Source: Stratiolaelaps scimitus (Eukaryota > Arthropoda > Arachnida > Mesostigmata > Laelapidae). Taken from it: 64,000 nt of DNA. The DNA lies in the NCBI GenBank assembly GCA_019614645.1, contig JABWDB010000011.1, positions 7,823,501 to 7,887,500 of the forward strand, written 5' to 3'. Shown piece after piece: positions 30,001 to 43,082 of the stretch; the first letter of the stretch is position 1; each line of letters opens with the position of its first letter. The position numbers and the translations under genes were made by a program. The notes below the pieces were generated by a model. It was not told the DNA's origin, made no database searches, and saw nothing but the letters and a program-made list of their open reading frames with translations.

Positions 30001-31758
30001 TGTTGCACTCGCTCGATTGCACGACGCACGAGTGAATGCACCACGCCACCCGCCACTGCTAGGCGAACTGCTGTTCGTTCCGGATCCAGCGTGAATCGGC
30101 GTTGAATCGATAGCTGCACATAACAGAGAATATCTGCAGTTCTCGGTGAAACACTGTGATACTGAAACACTTCGTGGTATTCCGTTGGATTAACGAGTAA
30201 GAGTGGCGCAGGTAGGCAACTGCTCGAATTGAATCGAATTAGATATATTCCCCTCCCAACCATCACACGGGCTAGCGAACATCCGACGCCCAAGCAGGCC
30301 TAAGGCCTTAAGGCCTGTCCTAAGGCTCACGGCACCAGTTTTCCTATTCCGTCGCCCTTGCCAAGCGAGATACTTTGCTTCGTCTAAGTCGGTCCGCCGG
30401 CAGCATATTACACCATATACTTTTATTATTACACCACGCTCTCTGCTACTGCGGAGCGCTCTCTTGCTGGCGAGTCCTGCCCAGCCCCCCCCCCCCCCGT
30501 CAGGCCCCCACGCCCGCTGGCCCCGCAGCTGCAGCAGCAGCAGCTAGAAGTAATTGTTGTTGTAGCTGCTTCTGTTGTCGGCTCTCGCAGGAAGTGCAGC
30601 ATGGGGCGAGACACACGTACTCGCCGACAGCGGAAGACGAACGGAACTCGGACGCTTAAGTGACGTGGTTGGCTGGCTTTTTTGTGCCAACATCTCTCGC
30701 GTTCGCGTCCAAGCAGGACCCCGAAGGGTGAGGCCTGACGCTCGGGGCGGATCCCGAAACGCGTGGCCTGTTGTCGGATGCCGCCGCTCCACTGGTGTTG
30801 GCGCTGAACACTCAGCGAAGGACCGGCCGGCCGGCCACCCATCCGGAGGACGGAGGTGGCGGATCCTGGAGGGGTCCCAGGATGAAATGGACGACCATTC
30901 ATCTCCTTCAGGACGAGAGACGCCTGCCTGGAGGCCTGCGAGCCAGGGCCGACACAAGACGACGGGAGTTTTGTGGAACGGCGAACGAAAACTGCTGGGA
31001 GCCCGGGACGATCGGACGCTGCGCCGTAGGAGACCTTCCCGGCCCGGTCGTTTCCTTACTCGCTCGTTTGCGATCCCGCAGCTTTTGTGCGACCACTAAG
31101 TCAGCTAGCTGCTGCTGCTGATGCTGCCTCGGGGTTAGGGCAGACCGCGTGGACGCGGCGGGTCCCGACCCCGTAACCAGCGATGGTGGTGCAGGCAGCA
31201 CCAAAGAGCGAATTAAGTGGTTGGCCTTTCTACTTGCGCGTGGCTGCCGCCGCCGCCGCCGCGGCACAGCCAGCAGTCGCCACGAGGCTCGGAGCCTTCT
31301 CAGCCTAGGCGCCAGGTCGGCCGGCCACGGTCTTAGTGTCATTCGCAAAAGAAGGCCCCCCGGGCCTTCGTTCCCGGGCCCCTGCAGAACGTTTTCCCGA
31401 CCTCTCCACGCACAGAAGAGGCATATGGCCGGAACAAGGGCGGTACACAAGGCAAGGGTAAGTACGCAGGCTACTCTAACGTAGGAGCCGCCCGGCATGA
31501 ACAGCGTGGCCCGCCAGCGACACGTGCCCTGCCGTCATTCTCGAGCCAAGTCTCGACCTCCAGGGCACAGTGTCATTAACCTCTTCATTATTAAATGCCG
31601 AGTCATCCTTATGTGGTCGTTTTACGTTTTTTAAGGAAGAACGCGCGAGAGAGAGATACAGAGAGCAAAGTAGGCTTTTCACTAGAGGAAGAAAGAGCTG
31701 GAACGAGTTGGACTAACAATGAACAGTGTAGAAGCATAATAAATGACAAATGACGACC

Positions 31759-31794
<36 letters not shown>

Positions 31795-32630
31795 CTGGTG
31801 TCTGCTACAGCCAAACGACTCATTGAAGCCAACGAAGTCGGCATGATTCTCTCCCAACTCGTCACCTCTGCTGCTCGATCACCCCCAAGACAGCTGACCT
31901 GAAGCTCGTAGCTGGCGTCAACTTGAAAAATTGCACATCATATTATCTCTCTCTCTCTGTCTCCGTTGGTCGTGTTTTTCTATGATCGCCACACGACATA
32001 TCACTTGTCGAGTCTGTATGATGCGTGCAAAGCCGTTGGCTCGACGGCACCCGATTAATTTCTTCTGTTCCATTGCGTATAATCGTAGGGGGCCTTGCCA
32101 CCGTAACTGTTACCACCGCCGCTTCGTAGCGGCGATGGTAACGACCGACTATATATGTTCAGCAACGCTGATCGTCGATGTCAGAGTGCCACTTGACACG
32201 CTATCACCATTAGAGAGCTAGAGAGAAGGGGGGAAGATGTGTTTCATGGATACGACATTCTTATTGCTGCTGTTGCTAAGAGTTAATGAGTGCCCTTTTT
32301 ACTAAACAAGTAAATAAGGATGAAGGCTGGCAAGCCTTAGTTTCTCTGCTCATGCATAGACCGTCACGCCAACCGTAGAGCGTTATTACGGGCCGAGCAT
32401 AGGCTACACGACGTCAGTGAACGGTGCTGTCATTAGTAAAATTAATAAAATGTGCGCCGATTAGTCTGGTAAGGCGTCAGGTTAGGCTGATGGCCGGGTT
32501 CAATGGTAAAATACACGCTTGAAAGCAATATGAAATAATAGCAATAGTAATTAATGAAAATAATAATTGATCTGGGAAATTAATGAAAATACTAAGACAG
32601 ACTAATGATAATAATAATTAATTAACACGA

Positions 32631-32673
<43 letters not shown>

Positions 32674-34449
32674 AGAGAAGAATAGCCGCCATATTTGATA
32701 ATGAATAGACTCATATGAATTATCATATACAGTACCATCATGTACAGACATACGAACAATGTTGTCCAATGGCTTGAGTACGTTCTGTAGTAATATTTAC
32801 GTGACAAGGCACTCGTTTCGAATTTCGCATAATCAGCATAGTGGCCATACGACGTGGTGTTATTTTTTGGTGGTGGCGTGATTGACTGGTACGGAGCACC
32901 CTTAGAAACACGACGAGATCTGTGTGAAGTCGCCTTCCTCACGCCGACGCCATTCGAAAACGCTGTCAATCTGACTAGAATAGGCTAGAACTAATAGAAT
33001 CGGCGTAGTGTGCGGCGTACAGATATATTTCTCGTCAGTCACTGGGCGAGGTGTCGCACCTCGATTTGGTGGCCCGGTGCATTCGTGTGCGCCTTGCAGC
33101 CCGAAGTGGAATACGTAAATGATCATTCGGGTTCGACCGCCCCGCCCTGCTAGAGATTCGCTGACGGGATGACGCGAGTCTGTAAGTGAATCCGGCAGTG
33201 TCGAGAAACAGCACACGTCCACTATTTCTTTCCCATGTTGCGTCACCGAACCCAGACATCGAGCGACCTCGTGCGTCATGAGCCGATGGTGCCGATGGTG
33301 ACGGTCGCCCTCGATCAATGGGGAGCCAATGCTTGTTGCTAGGATAATCAGGTACGCTCGCTGAAGGTCATCGAGGTCAGGTCGCGGCACTCGATGAGCT
33401 CTGGCCTTATTGAATTTGTCTTTGACACGAGTGGGCCTTCTCTTCTTAATTTAATTTCCTCTCGGGGCTGATGTAGCCACAAAACCGAAGGTGGTGGAGG
33501 GCGTTCTTTGCGCCGTCAGGCCGAAGGTTCGGGGAGTTCAGGCTCAGGGAGCCTTGGCGAACTCGCGTCAACTTAGAGAAACTGGAACATAGTGGGACCG
33601 TGGGACAGCATTCTAGCCGCAGACCAACCGGAAACTTTCGAACTACTCACGAAATTTACAACGTCGAAAATTGCTATTTGTACAGGGTATCCCAGATCGC
33701 CGACAGCGTTCATTGGCTATAAATGTATGAGCGAGGATATGTCTAAGGTAAGTCTGATATGTCTAGGGTAAGTCTGACTAAGCGTTCGACTACGAGTAAA
33801 CGGTAGATGGCTGGCATCAGTGATTATTCTGTGGATTTTTCCTCCCGTCATTGTCTCACCATAAAAGCCACATTAAGCCATTATTATTATTAGAATAAAA
33901 GTATCACAAGGTGCTATGTTTTTTTCAGCTGAGAGTCAGCTTAGAAAAAAAAAAAAAGTCTGATAGAGGAATTGTTGAGAGGGCCGTCAGATGGGTGCAG
34001 AGTGTAAGGCCAAGCGGTGGCCAAGGAAGGAAATGAACGATTTTAAGGCGGCATAATTCTCACTATAATACGTTACTTGTTATGTAGTATCAATTATGAT
34101 AGATGATTGAGGTAAGAAGTCTACAATATACTAAATTAATTACATCTCATTCGGCTTAATATGACCTTCTACTTGTAACTCAACGTGCGTGCCTCCAACA
34201 GTCTAACATAACTTATCCAGGGTCGAGATGGCTCAGATAGCGAAAAGTGGTAATTGGAATGGAAAAAGAACCTATCCTCAGGCTAATTGTTCAGGTGCTT
34301 GATCTAATTCCACGGCCGAAACATCTAACACCATCTACCATATTTTTAGTTATTTACTCGTTGGCGCCATCCTATTTTCCCGCTAAAATTCCGTGTCCCA
34401 AAGAACATCCCATTCTATACACTGTCCCGCACAAACATTACCAAGAGAT

Positions 34450-34488
<39 letters not shown>

Positions 34489-36626
34489 TGCTGCCATACA
34501 GCAGCATAACGCAACGCCAGCCTGAATTTACCGAGTCCACCCAGCACAGCCAGGATGTTCGTACATGCTGGATATCCCACCTCCTACAAACCCCTCAAGC
34601 AATAAAGCTGCATGGACTACCGAGATAGCCAGAAGCGAGAAGCAGGTTCGAATGCGAGTTCTCCATACGGCCGAAATCGCATCGAGATCGTGCGGCGTCG
34701 ACAGCCGTTCCGTGAAGCCGGCACACGAACGCCGCTCGAACTATAGTATATCTATAAATGCGGCGCATGGCGTTCTAATGAGGAGGAAAGAAGGCATCGG
34801 GGGAGGGGACTACCGAAAAGTTGCCGAAATAGCGCCAATTAGAGGTAAAAATTGCAGAAACACACAACAGTGAACTCTCATATCATCGTGCATGGTGACG
34901 TGGCCATGCACATCTGTTCCACGTCTACTTAAGCACTTAAACGAGGCTGGATATTTGCCGAACAAAGAGCGGGCTAATGTTCCAATCGACGTTTGAGCCC
35001 TTCGGCGCCGCCACTACAGAGCTGGCCATATTGCAGGTAGACGAGGAAGATTTGCGCAATGCTGTGAGTGCATATATATATATATATAGTTGATATTATT
35101 GTCGGACGTGTTGTCCACACGTAGAGGTAAAGCTTTATTGATTTATTAAAGGAACTGCATACAATGCTTAAGTTCTCTTATATGTCATGCAACGGGATTC
35201 GAACCTGCGGCCTCTGGCCTTTTACAGCCAGAGACTCAGCCGTCGAAGCCACCGCGCTGACACGTTGCCACGCGCTTCATTTATGACCAGGCTACGCTAG
35301 CGGGTTACTCCGTACTCATGATTGGCGGGCAGGCTAACCACAAGAGAACGTATCCGACTTCGTCGCTGGCTGACAGTCATCGCGTTCGTCGAGGTTGATT
35401 TTGTTTACGGCAGAGTCGAACGTAATGGGTTGCTCGGTCAGACGCATCTGTCGCGCGGATGGTGTCTCAACTTCGAACGATTATATGGTTGCGCGTTTCG
35501 TGATTTATTGTTTATTATTTGGGGGAAAAAAACAACCGGTGCGTTCCGTAAAAATGAAGTGTACACAAGCGAAAATGTATGTCCGCAGAAACTTCTAAGT
35601 AAGATGGCCATTTAAACCATTTGTACAGTACATCGCGTCGTTGCCGGGCCAAGCGTCGAGAGGTGCTGAGCTCAGCACTTCCGCAGCAGGCCTTGCCTGA
35701 GCGGAGCCGCTGTCTTTGAACAGACTTGGCGGGTTTCAAAGTTACCCTGGCTAGCGGAACAACATAAAGTTCTCTTGGGTACTCTGTTGGGCTCAAGATC
35801 TGCCAGGCCGACCCCAACTCGTGGTTAGCCGAACTGGAAGAAGGTGTTCAGGGTATCATTTGTCCTTGCTCTGGTCAGTGGCACAAAGGGCTGTCGGTAC
35901 CTTGGGGCGTCAAGTCAGAGTATATACGCTAATATATATACATTTATATATATATATATATATATATATGCGCATAATACTGTCTCAACGCAATATTTAT
36001 CCGTTGTTACTCCCAGGACACAGAGGTTCGTAAAACGATTCGAGTTCTTCGAAAGCAAACACATTTCCCCATTGCCACCACGGTCCGTAAGAACTACGGG
36101 CCAATTCAGTTTCGAAGGAAGTCTCAGCTAGAGTGTACTGTCCCACGTATTGTCGAAATCGAGCCGCCGATCTCGATCTTAAAATGTTTCCAGGAAGCGA
36201 CGATGTCGACATTATTTTCGACATAGATTCGTTAAGCCGGATATCCGGCGCGCCGGCGCACACCGCCGCCTCCGGCCGCCGCAGCCGCTGGCGCAGCGCG
36301 CCGCAGCGGACATTTCCCGCTTATTATTTGGCGGTAGTTTGATGCAGGCGAATTGTCGCACCACTCTGCCCTTGTCTTGAATCTTCGGCGTCCGCCCGCC
36401 CGCCCAAACAAACGTCGATCCAATCTCTCAGCATCATCAGCACGAGACATAAACGGGAGCACGGCTGCAAATTACTGTTGTCCGCGAAAGCTGGGCGTTG
36501 CGCTTCACGTCGAGACATTTTAGCCCCCAAGCAACTTCTCAGTGATGCTTCGCTCAGCAGTAATTATTGCTTACTCAACAATCATCCACCAGTACTGCTG
36601 TCGCCGCCCCCGCCGGAACGTATAGG

Positions 36627-36696
<70 letters not shown>

Positions 36697-37250
36697 GCAT
36701 GCACGATTATACGGTACAATACAATATAGACACTCATATATTGTTGCTACGGGACAACAGCGTTATTGTGCTTGTCCGCTCCTTATTGTTAGCTGTTTCT
36801 GCCCTTTCTCCGAGCTGCTTTCGTAAATGGTAGTACAACATGTTCGTCGTGACGTACGATCACCGCTTCGCCGGATGAACACGACGGGTGAGTGTTGCAG
36901 CGTCCGGGCGAACGGCTCCTCGTCAATGTTACCATGACAATATAGCAACGCTGGCTAAGCGAGACGCATTCGATGTCATTTCTTCAACGGGGGAGGGCCG
37001 CCGCCGCCGCCAGGTTGCATATTGCCCCCACAGGAAATGTACGTACGTGTGCGACGTTCGGCAGAACACAAAGACCATGGGCAACAATGGGCAAAACTTG
37101 TCGAGGAGTTACAATAATTACAATGACAATACCTGCACCGTTGTTATTAACAGCAAATAGTTCATAATATAGGAAACAACTGCGAACAGTAGTAATTGTA
37201 GCGATAATAATAATAATAATAATAATAATAGTAATAATAATAATAATAAT

Positions 37251-37282
<32 letters not shown>

Positions 37283-37588
37283 ATGCCATTAGATTACTCA
37301 TGACAGCCACCGCTCTCCACACGTTTTCGCCGTCCAACGTGGAGCTACTTTTCAACATAGTGACGAGCAGAGAGCAGGCGACGCAAGGGATGAATTGTTC
37401 AGGGAAGGAGTCGATAGCCGCCTCGACTGGCCAATGTCGTCGTCAAAAGTTGGTACACTTATGAGAACGAATGAGTTTTATTGCAAACGACGAAGCCACC
37501 ACCGCCCGCTATCGTCGATACAACAGCTATCGCCAGGCGGAGAGCCAGGGAGACGGGCATAGCATTTAGTGTTGTATAATATATATAT

Positions 37589-37634
<46 letters not shown>

Positions 37635-39245
37635 AGAGAGAGGGAGGATCGGTTTCGGCCGAGCCAATGAGGCAGGGCATGCGCGAGCGATATCGTCGCG
37701 CTGCCGTCCGCGTGTGAGTGGGTCGCGGACACCGCGTGAGCTGGTGGTGATCGTTCGCTATCCCATCATCCGTATGTGCATTAGTCCGACCGGTCAGGAT
37801 GGCCACTCCATCACATTGCCGTGGGGCGTGCTGTGTGTGTGTGTTGCGTGCGCGTGGGCGGCCGTCAACGTCGACGTTCGACATGTTGGCCGCAATTCCG
37901 TCTCGTGGACGCAGACGTCGTTGCGATCGCTCGTCGCGCGGCTGCCATCGTCGCGGCAACTGCGTGCGACTACCTAGGAGCGATAGGCTAGCGGTAGTGG
38001 TGTAGGGGAGCGGTGTGATAGATGCCGTAGAAGTAGGCGACATCGGGGTCTGCCTACCGCGGGAGGAAGGGAACAGCCGAGGGTGAGCTGTGGAAAACCT
38101 CTTGTAGTCTACTAGGGGTAGGAGAAGGAGTAGTTCTTCTGTAACGGTTCCGGCCCAAGTGACAATAACACTTTCAGGGTCAAAAATGATATTAAAGAAA
38201 GAATCGAGCAGGCCGGCTCTGTTGCCGGGCCGGTCGGTTTAGGCGGTCACACTGGCCGTATTGGATATAAGGACGCGGCTTGGCTAACTAGGCTGGATAT
38301 GCGCGCAGGTTGAAATCGTCAGAGAAGTAAGGATCGTTCCCTGCAATTGGCATTTCTTCCTTGGGGCGCTGCCTCAGCACGAATACTGAGATTGCCGCGA
38401 AGTGTCCTCTGATGGGAGAGGCGCCTCTCAGCCGCCAACGAAAACATGCTTTTGTACGTGATAGTTCTGGCGAACAATAGCGCAGCGTAATGCCACTTGA
38501 AACAGAGGCAGCTGAAATCGAGCCTTCATTATCCAGCTACTTATTTGGAAGTTAGGTTTTCAGCATCCCAGTGTCACGCTACTCGGATGACGAGAAAGAG
38601 GCTAATTAGATGACAAAAGCGGCACCAGGACGACACGAAGGGGGCTACTTGCAGGACAGGAAAAGGAGCAAGACCAACGAAGCGAACCGGTTCGATCCCC
38701 CACCGGTGCACATTTGCATTCATTATTAGAAAAAGGGCCCCCGTCTTACGAGACAATGCGAAAGCACTACCGTCGACGTTCAGGGTATATATTAGTTCAA
38801 AGGGTAAGAAAAGTCAGTTCGATTCCCAGAAATCGCGGTTTGACACGTTTACGGCTAACACTGCCCCCCCCCCTGTTATCGGTCCACATAGCATTGTGGG
38901 AGAACGGCCAGAGAAATCCAGAACGATCGAATTGACGATGGAAAGTTCTCAAAGCAGTACAGCTGCCTCACGGCAAATGGTGGCACCGACGTCATTTTGC
39001 CATGCAGGGTAGTCAGTTGACGGTCAGCCCACGAGACCGAAAAACAACAGTCGTATAGCAGTGACGGCGACAGCAGTAAATGAGCCAGCACTTGCAGGGC
39101 GCCATGGCCAGAATGAAATGGAGATATAATATATAGCGTGGCCCATCTACGACGCCTCTACCGGCTCCGTCGCGACTGCGGCGGGGGCAGCAGGCTCCGT
39201 CGACGCATTAACTGCTGTCGGTGGAACCTACAGCCTACAGATGAT

Positions 39246-39313
<68 letters not shown>

Positions 39314-42300
39314 CAATAGGACAAACAGGACCGAGTAGCCTACGGCTACTCGACGACGTCGCCTACATATCCTCTCTCTCTCTCGCTCTTGCCGCAGCGT
39401 TGTAATGCATTGAATCGCGGCTGAGGCTGGGCGATTTAGCGTTGCGCATCAATGCTGCTATATTCAGGCAGGTGCGTGAGACGTCGCTACGGCCGCGAAC
39501 TGCTCACTCGGGCCTGGCTAGCTGGCTGGACGCGTCTGCATAGACGACGCGTAGCGTGGATTAAGCATACGCGCTAACTCAGCTTACGGCAGCAGGATGG
39601 CAGAGGCAGGTTGGGTACACGAGGCAGGGGAACGGCAAAGGCCGACCAGTAACTAGTCGCCTGGGCTCCTGCTAATACTACTGCCACTCGCCGCCGTGAC
39701 CGCTGCAGCCGCCGCTGCTGCGGGCACTACTTGGGAGCGAATAGGCAACGGGCGCTGAGTTGTCTCCTACGAAGCCTACCAGTTCATGTTATGAGAAAAG
39801 CAGCGTACAATAGATGTGCGTCAATTTAGATGTTTCGCCAAACACATGTCTCGAGAGGGGTATGTATGGGGCACATGGGGCATGTATTCATCGGGATTAT
39901 TCCATGTAGAAAGTGAGAGAGAGAGAGAAATAGAGAGAATCTTTATTTGAGCCCGAGCTGGTTAGGCTGCGTTCTCAGTGATTATCGTATACGGGGCAAA
40001 CAGCACGTACTTCGCTACACCGAAGAAAGCTAGCCTAAAAACGTGACCGCATGTGACTACGCTTAGCGTCTAGTAGTACCATTGACAAAAGCTATACAGG
40101 CGCGGATCAATCTGTTGATCAGAACAGAAGCCAAGGAGAGTGCCCCCAGCCAGTGCGTCTTGGCTGTCGTCTGTTCTGAACCCGTCTGTTCCCCGAGCCG
40201 TCTTCCCTGAACACAGAGCGGAAGTACCTCCCCTCTTTGGCACCAGCTCAAACGTCGCCTCCGTTGCCGCTGAGCGGCGCCAAACCGAAGCCTGGTGTTC
40301 TCACGACCTCTCGTCACCGTCGGCTTGTGGCCGTTATCGTTGCTATTCGCTCGTAGTCGCCGTAGATGAGCAAAACAGAGAGGAAGAGAGACACAGGCTT
40401 GGAGACAAGCAAGCTAGGCAACGAAATGCCACATAATATATATATATATATACAGACATATATATATATATACACAGGCATCCATGCACGTATTATATAA
40501 TATGTGCACAGATAGCCCTCCGGCTGCCGACTGCTGCGCCATGTCCGCGGTGACGTCGCTCGCGCACCCAGCAGAGATATTCGCTCGTGTGGAGGACCGG
40601 TCCGAGGAACGGGGGGGAACAGCTGCCTGAGCTGCCGACCGGTCCCGTCCAGGTACCGCGACGATAGGCGTCTGCACGACGCGCAATACAAACGTTTTTG
40701 CGTAGGACGAATGGTGAAGGCCGCAGGGGACCGCAGGGGGTGCGCGGGGCGTGGAATGAATGACCTGGAGCGAGCGACTGGGAACGGTCATGTTTTGCGG
40801 CCAGGCATCGACTTGCTCTGGCCTGGATGCATACAAATCATAGGACAATCAATCAATCTCGTGCATGTAGTCGCGGCGGCTGCCAGAGCGGCTGACGGTG
40901 ACGCCGTTGTCGTTGTCTCCCGGGCCGACCGCAAACAGTGAGCAACGTTCTGCGAATAACCACCGCTCTGTGAGGGCAGAAATCAACGTCTCACGACGCA
41001 CGCCAGGACGAGCGTCATGGACCACTCACGTAACGGGAAAACTCAGAGGCCGTTGCGGATTCGCGTATTGGAAGGGGCGGGTAACGCGCAGATATTCACC
41101 GGATCCAGTCGTCGTACAAAGGCATTAAGGGGCCCTGTCGTTCTTCCCCGCGGTTTGTTTGTCGGGATCAAATTCGTGTGCGCTTTCCTTCGTATGTCTA
41201 CGCCGTTTCCGATGCCGAATCTGTGGTTGATGTTCGACTTGGACAATTAGACAAATCATGAATCGCGAAAATCCAGTCGAGTCCACACGTAACAGCAAGG
41301 GCCTATTCGCCGCCAACCTAACTAATGGCTAATGCGTTTATATAAGGTCGATCGGTTCTTCATGCATGTCATGTTCGCTTCGGCAATCATGCACGATTGT
41401 AATACCATACGATACTAAAGCGACTGTGCACGCTGTATCTTGTGCTGCTGCAGGACTCTGGCCGATATAGGCGTAGAGCCCCGCACAATTACCCCGAGAC
41501 GCCCCTGAACTCCGTATACCGCCACGCGATCACAATAGTCGACAATGCTTCGATGCTAGCTAAAGAAGTAGCGTTTACAGCAAGCCAACGCTGTATACGG
41601 TCATTTCGGCCGGAAATCAATTTCGGCCGAAGAACATTCGTGGAGGCAATCCAGAAGCCAGCGACTCACTCCGGCTTGCCAACGACTAAAAATCCACTGA
41701 GCATTATTACTATTATCTTATCGGACGGCTAAGTCTCTGGCTATTATCGGAAGCTAGAAGCTGCAGGTTCGAGCCCCGCTGCGTGGTGAGATATAAGGGA
41801 GCTTAAGCATTGTAAAAATTGCAGCTCATTTAATAACACCAATAAAACTTTTACCTTTACTATTAGTGCTTGACAAGTTACGATCAGCGTCTGGTCGAAA
41901 GTCTAAGCAACGCCGCGCCTCAGCCAGGCAATCTCCTCGTCGGATGGCTTTAATGGCACGGTGCAGTGTACGACATGCATGCGATAAGGCACATGGGGGG
42001 GACGTATGATATATGATAATTCTTATAATTGCTACTGTATTGTATTGTATAGTCGAATGTCGATTCCAAACATCGGCAGTATACAGTAGAATTCACCACA
42101 CCACCTTCTGGCCACAAGCGACGCCTCTCTCGAAAGTCTGCCAGACAAGAGATCGAACACAATGACAATGTCCTGAGATATGAATGGCATAAGCCGCGTC
42201 CCCCGTAAGCACACGACCAATACCAATGTCCATCTACGGTCAGTGGCCAGGACCTGCGTGAATCGGCAGCGAGCCACTCGAAGACAAACATAGATCGACA

Positions 42301-43050
42301 GACCTCAGAAGCGTACACACACACTCTCGCTCGCTCGCATAGAACTCCGTTGTCGCGGGCAGCTGGCGGCGTTAGATCAGATGTCGTTCGGCTCATCCGT
42401 GACTCCTTGTCTGTTGTGTCCAACGTAAAAGCGTTTGTGGCCGTCCTGAACAGGCCGGCGTATAACGGCGACGGGAGCAACTAGACGCATAGCATGTGCT
42501 ATCTCTGACGTGTGTGCCTACTGACCTCAAACAGTGACTGGATTCGCTATTGTGGCGATATACGGGTAAATACATATATCGATCATATATATATATATAT
42601 ATAAAGAGCTGGCCAGGAACAAGTCTGCCTGGCCAGTCATATGATACCTAGTAATGACACTCTAGTAAACGTTTGACAGGGGGAGCGCCCTCGCAGTCGC
42701 CGCAGCGAACATCGCAGGGAGCCGTTCGAGGCGATGCTTCGCTCTGTACGGCAGCATCACAGAATGATTCTATCTTTTGTCGCGCGATTGGTCCGTAGTA
42801 ATCTTCTTACTAAATGTATGCTTCTCGTATCGCTCTTGATTATATATAATAGATATTAATGCTCAACACTAATTTCATACACTAAAAAAAATATGTATAT
42901 ATAGATATATGCAAGGATCTGTAAAGGAAATTAATGTCAACCGAGCTTTGGGTAGTGGTCATAAACTCTGTTATGCGGCTTAGCTAGCTGATCGACACAT
43001 ATATTTCAAATGGTTAAAAGACAAAAAAAATAGCCGCAATAAAGATATCG

Positions 43051-43082
<32 letters not shown>

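Noticed and set aside
32902..33390. 162-codon minus-strand frame in NBEA intron 1
   Set aside because: It begins with GTG rather than ATG, and I recognise no family or flanking splice signals.
33739..33778. Two copies of a TATGTCTARGGTAAGTCTGA unit with donor-like sequence
   Set aside because: It is a short tandem duplication on the plus strand with no supported exon beside it.
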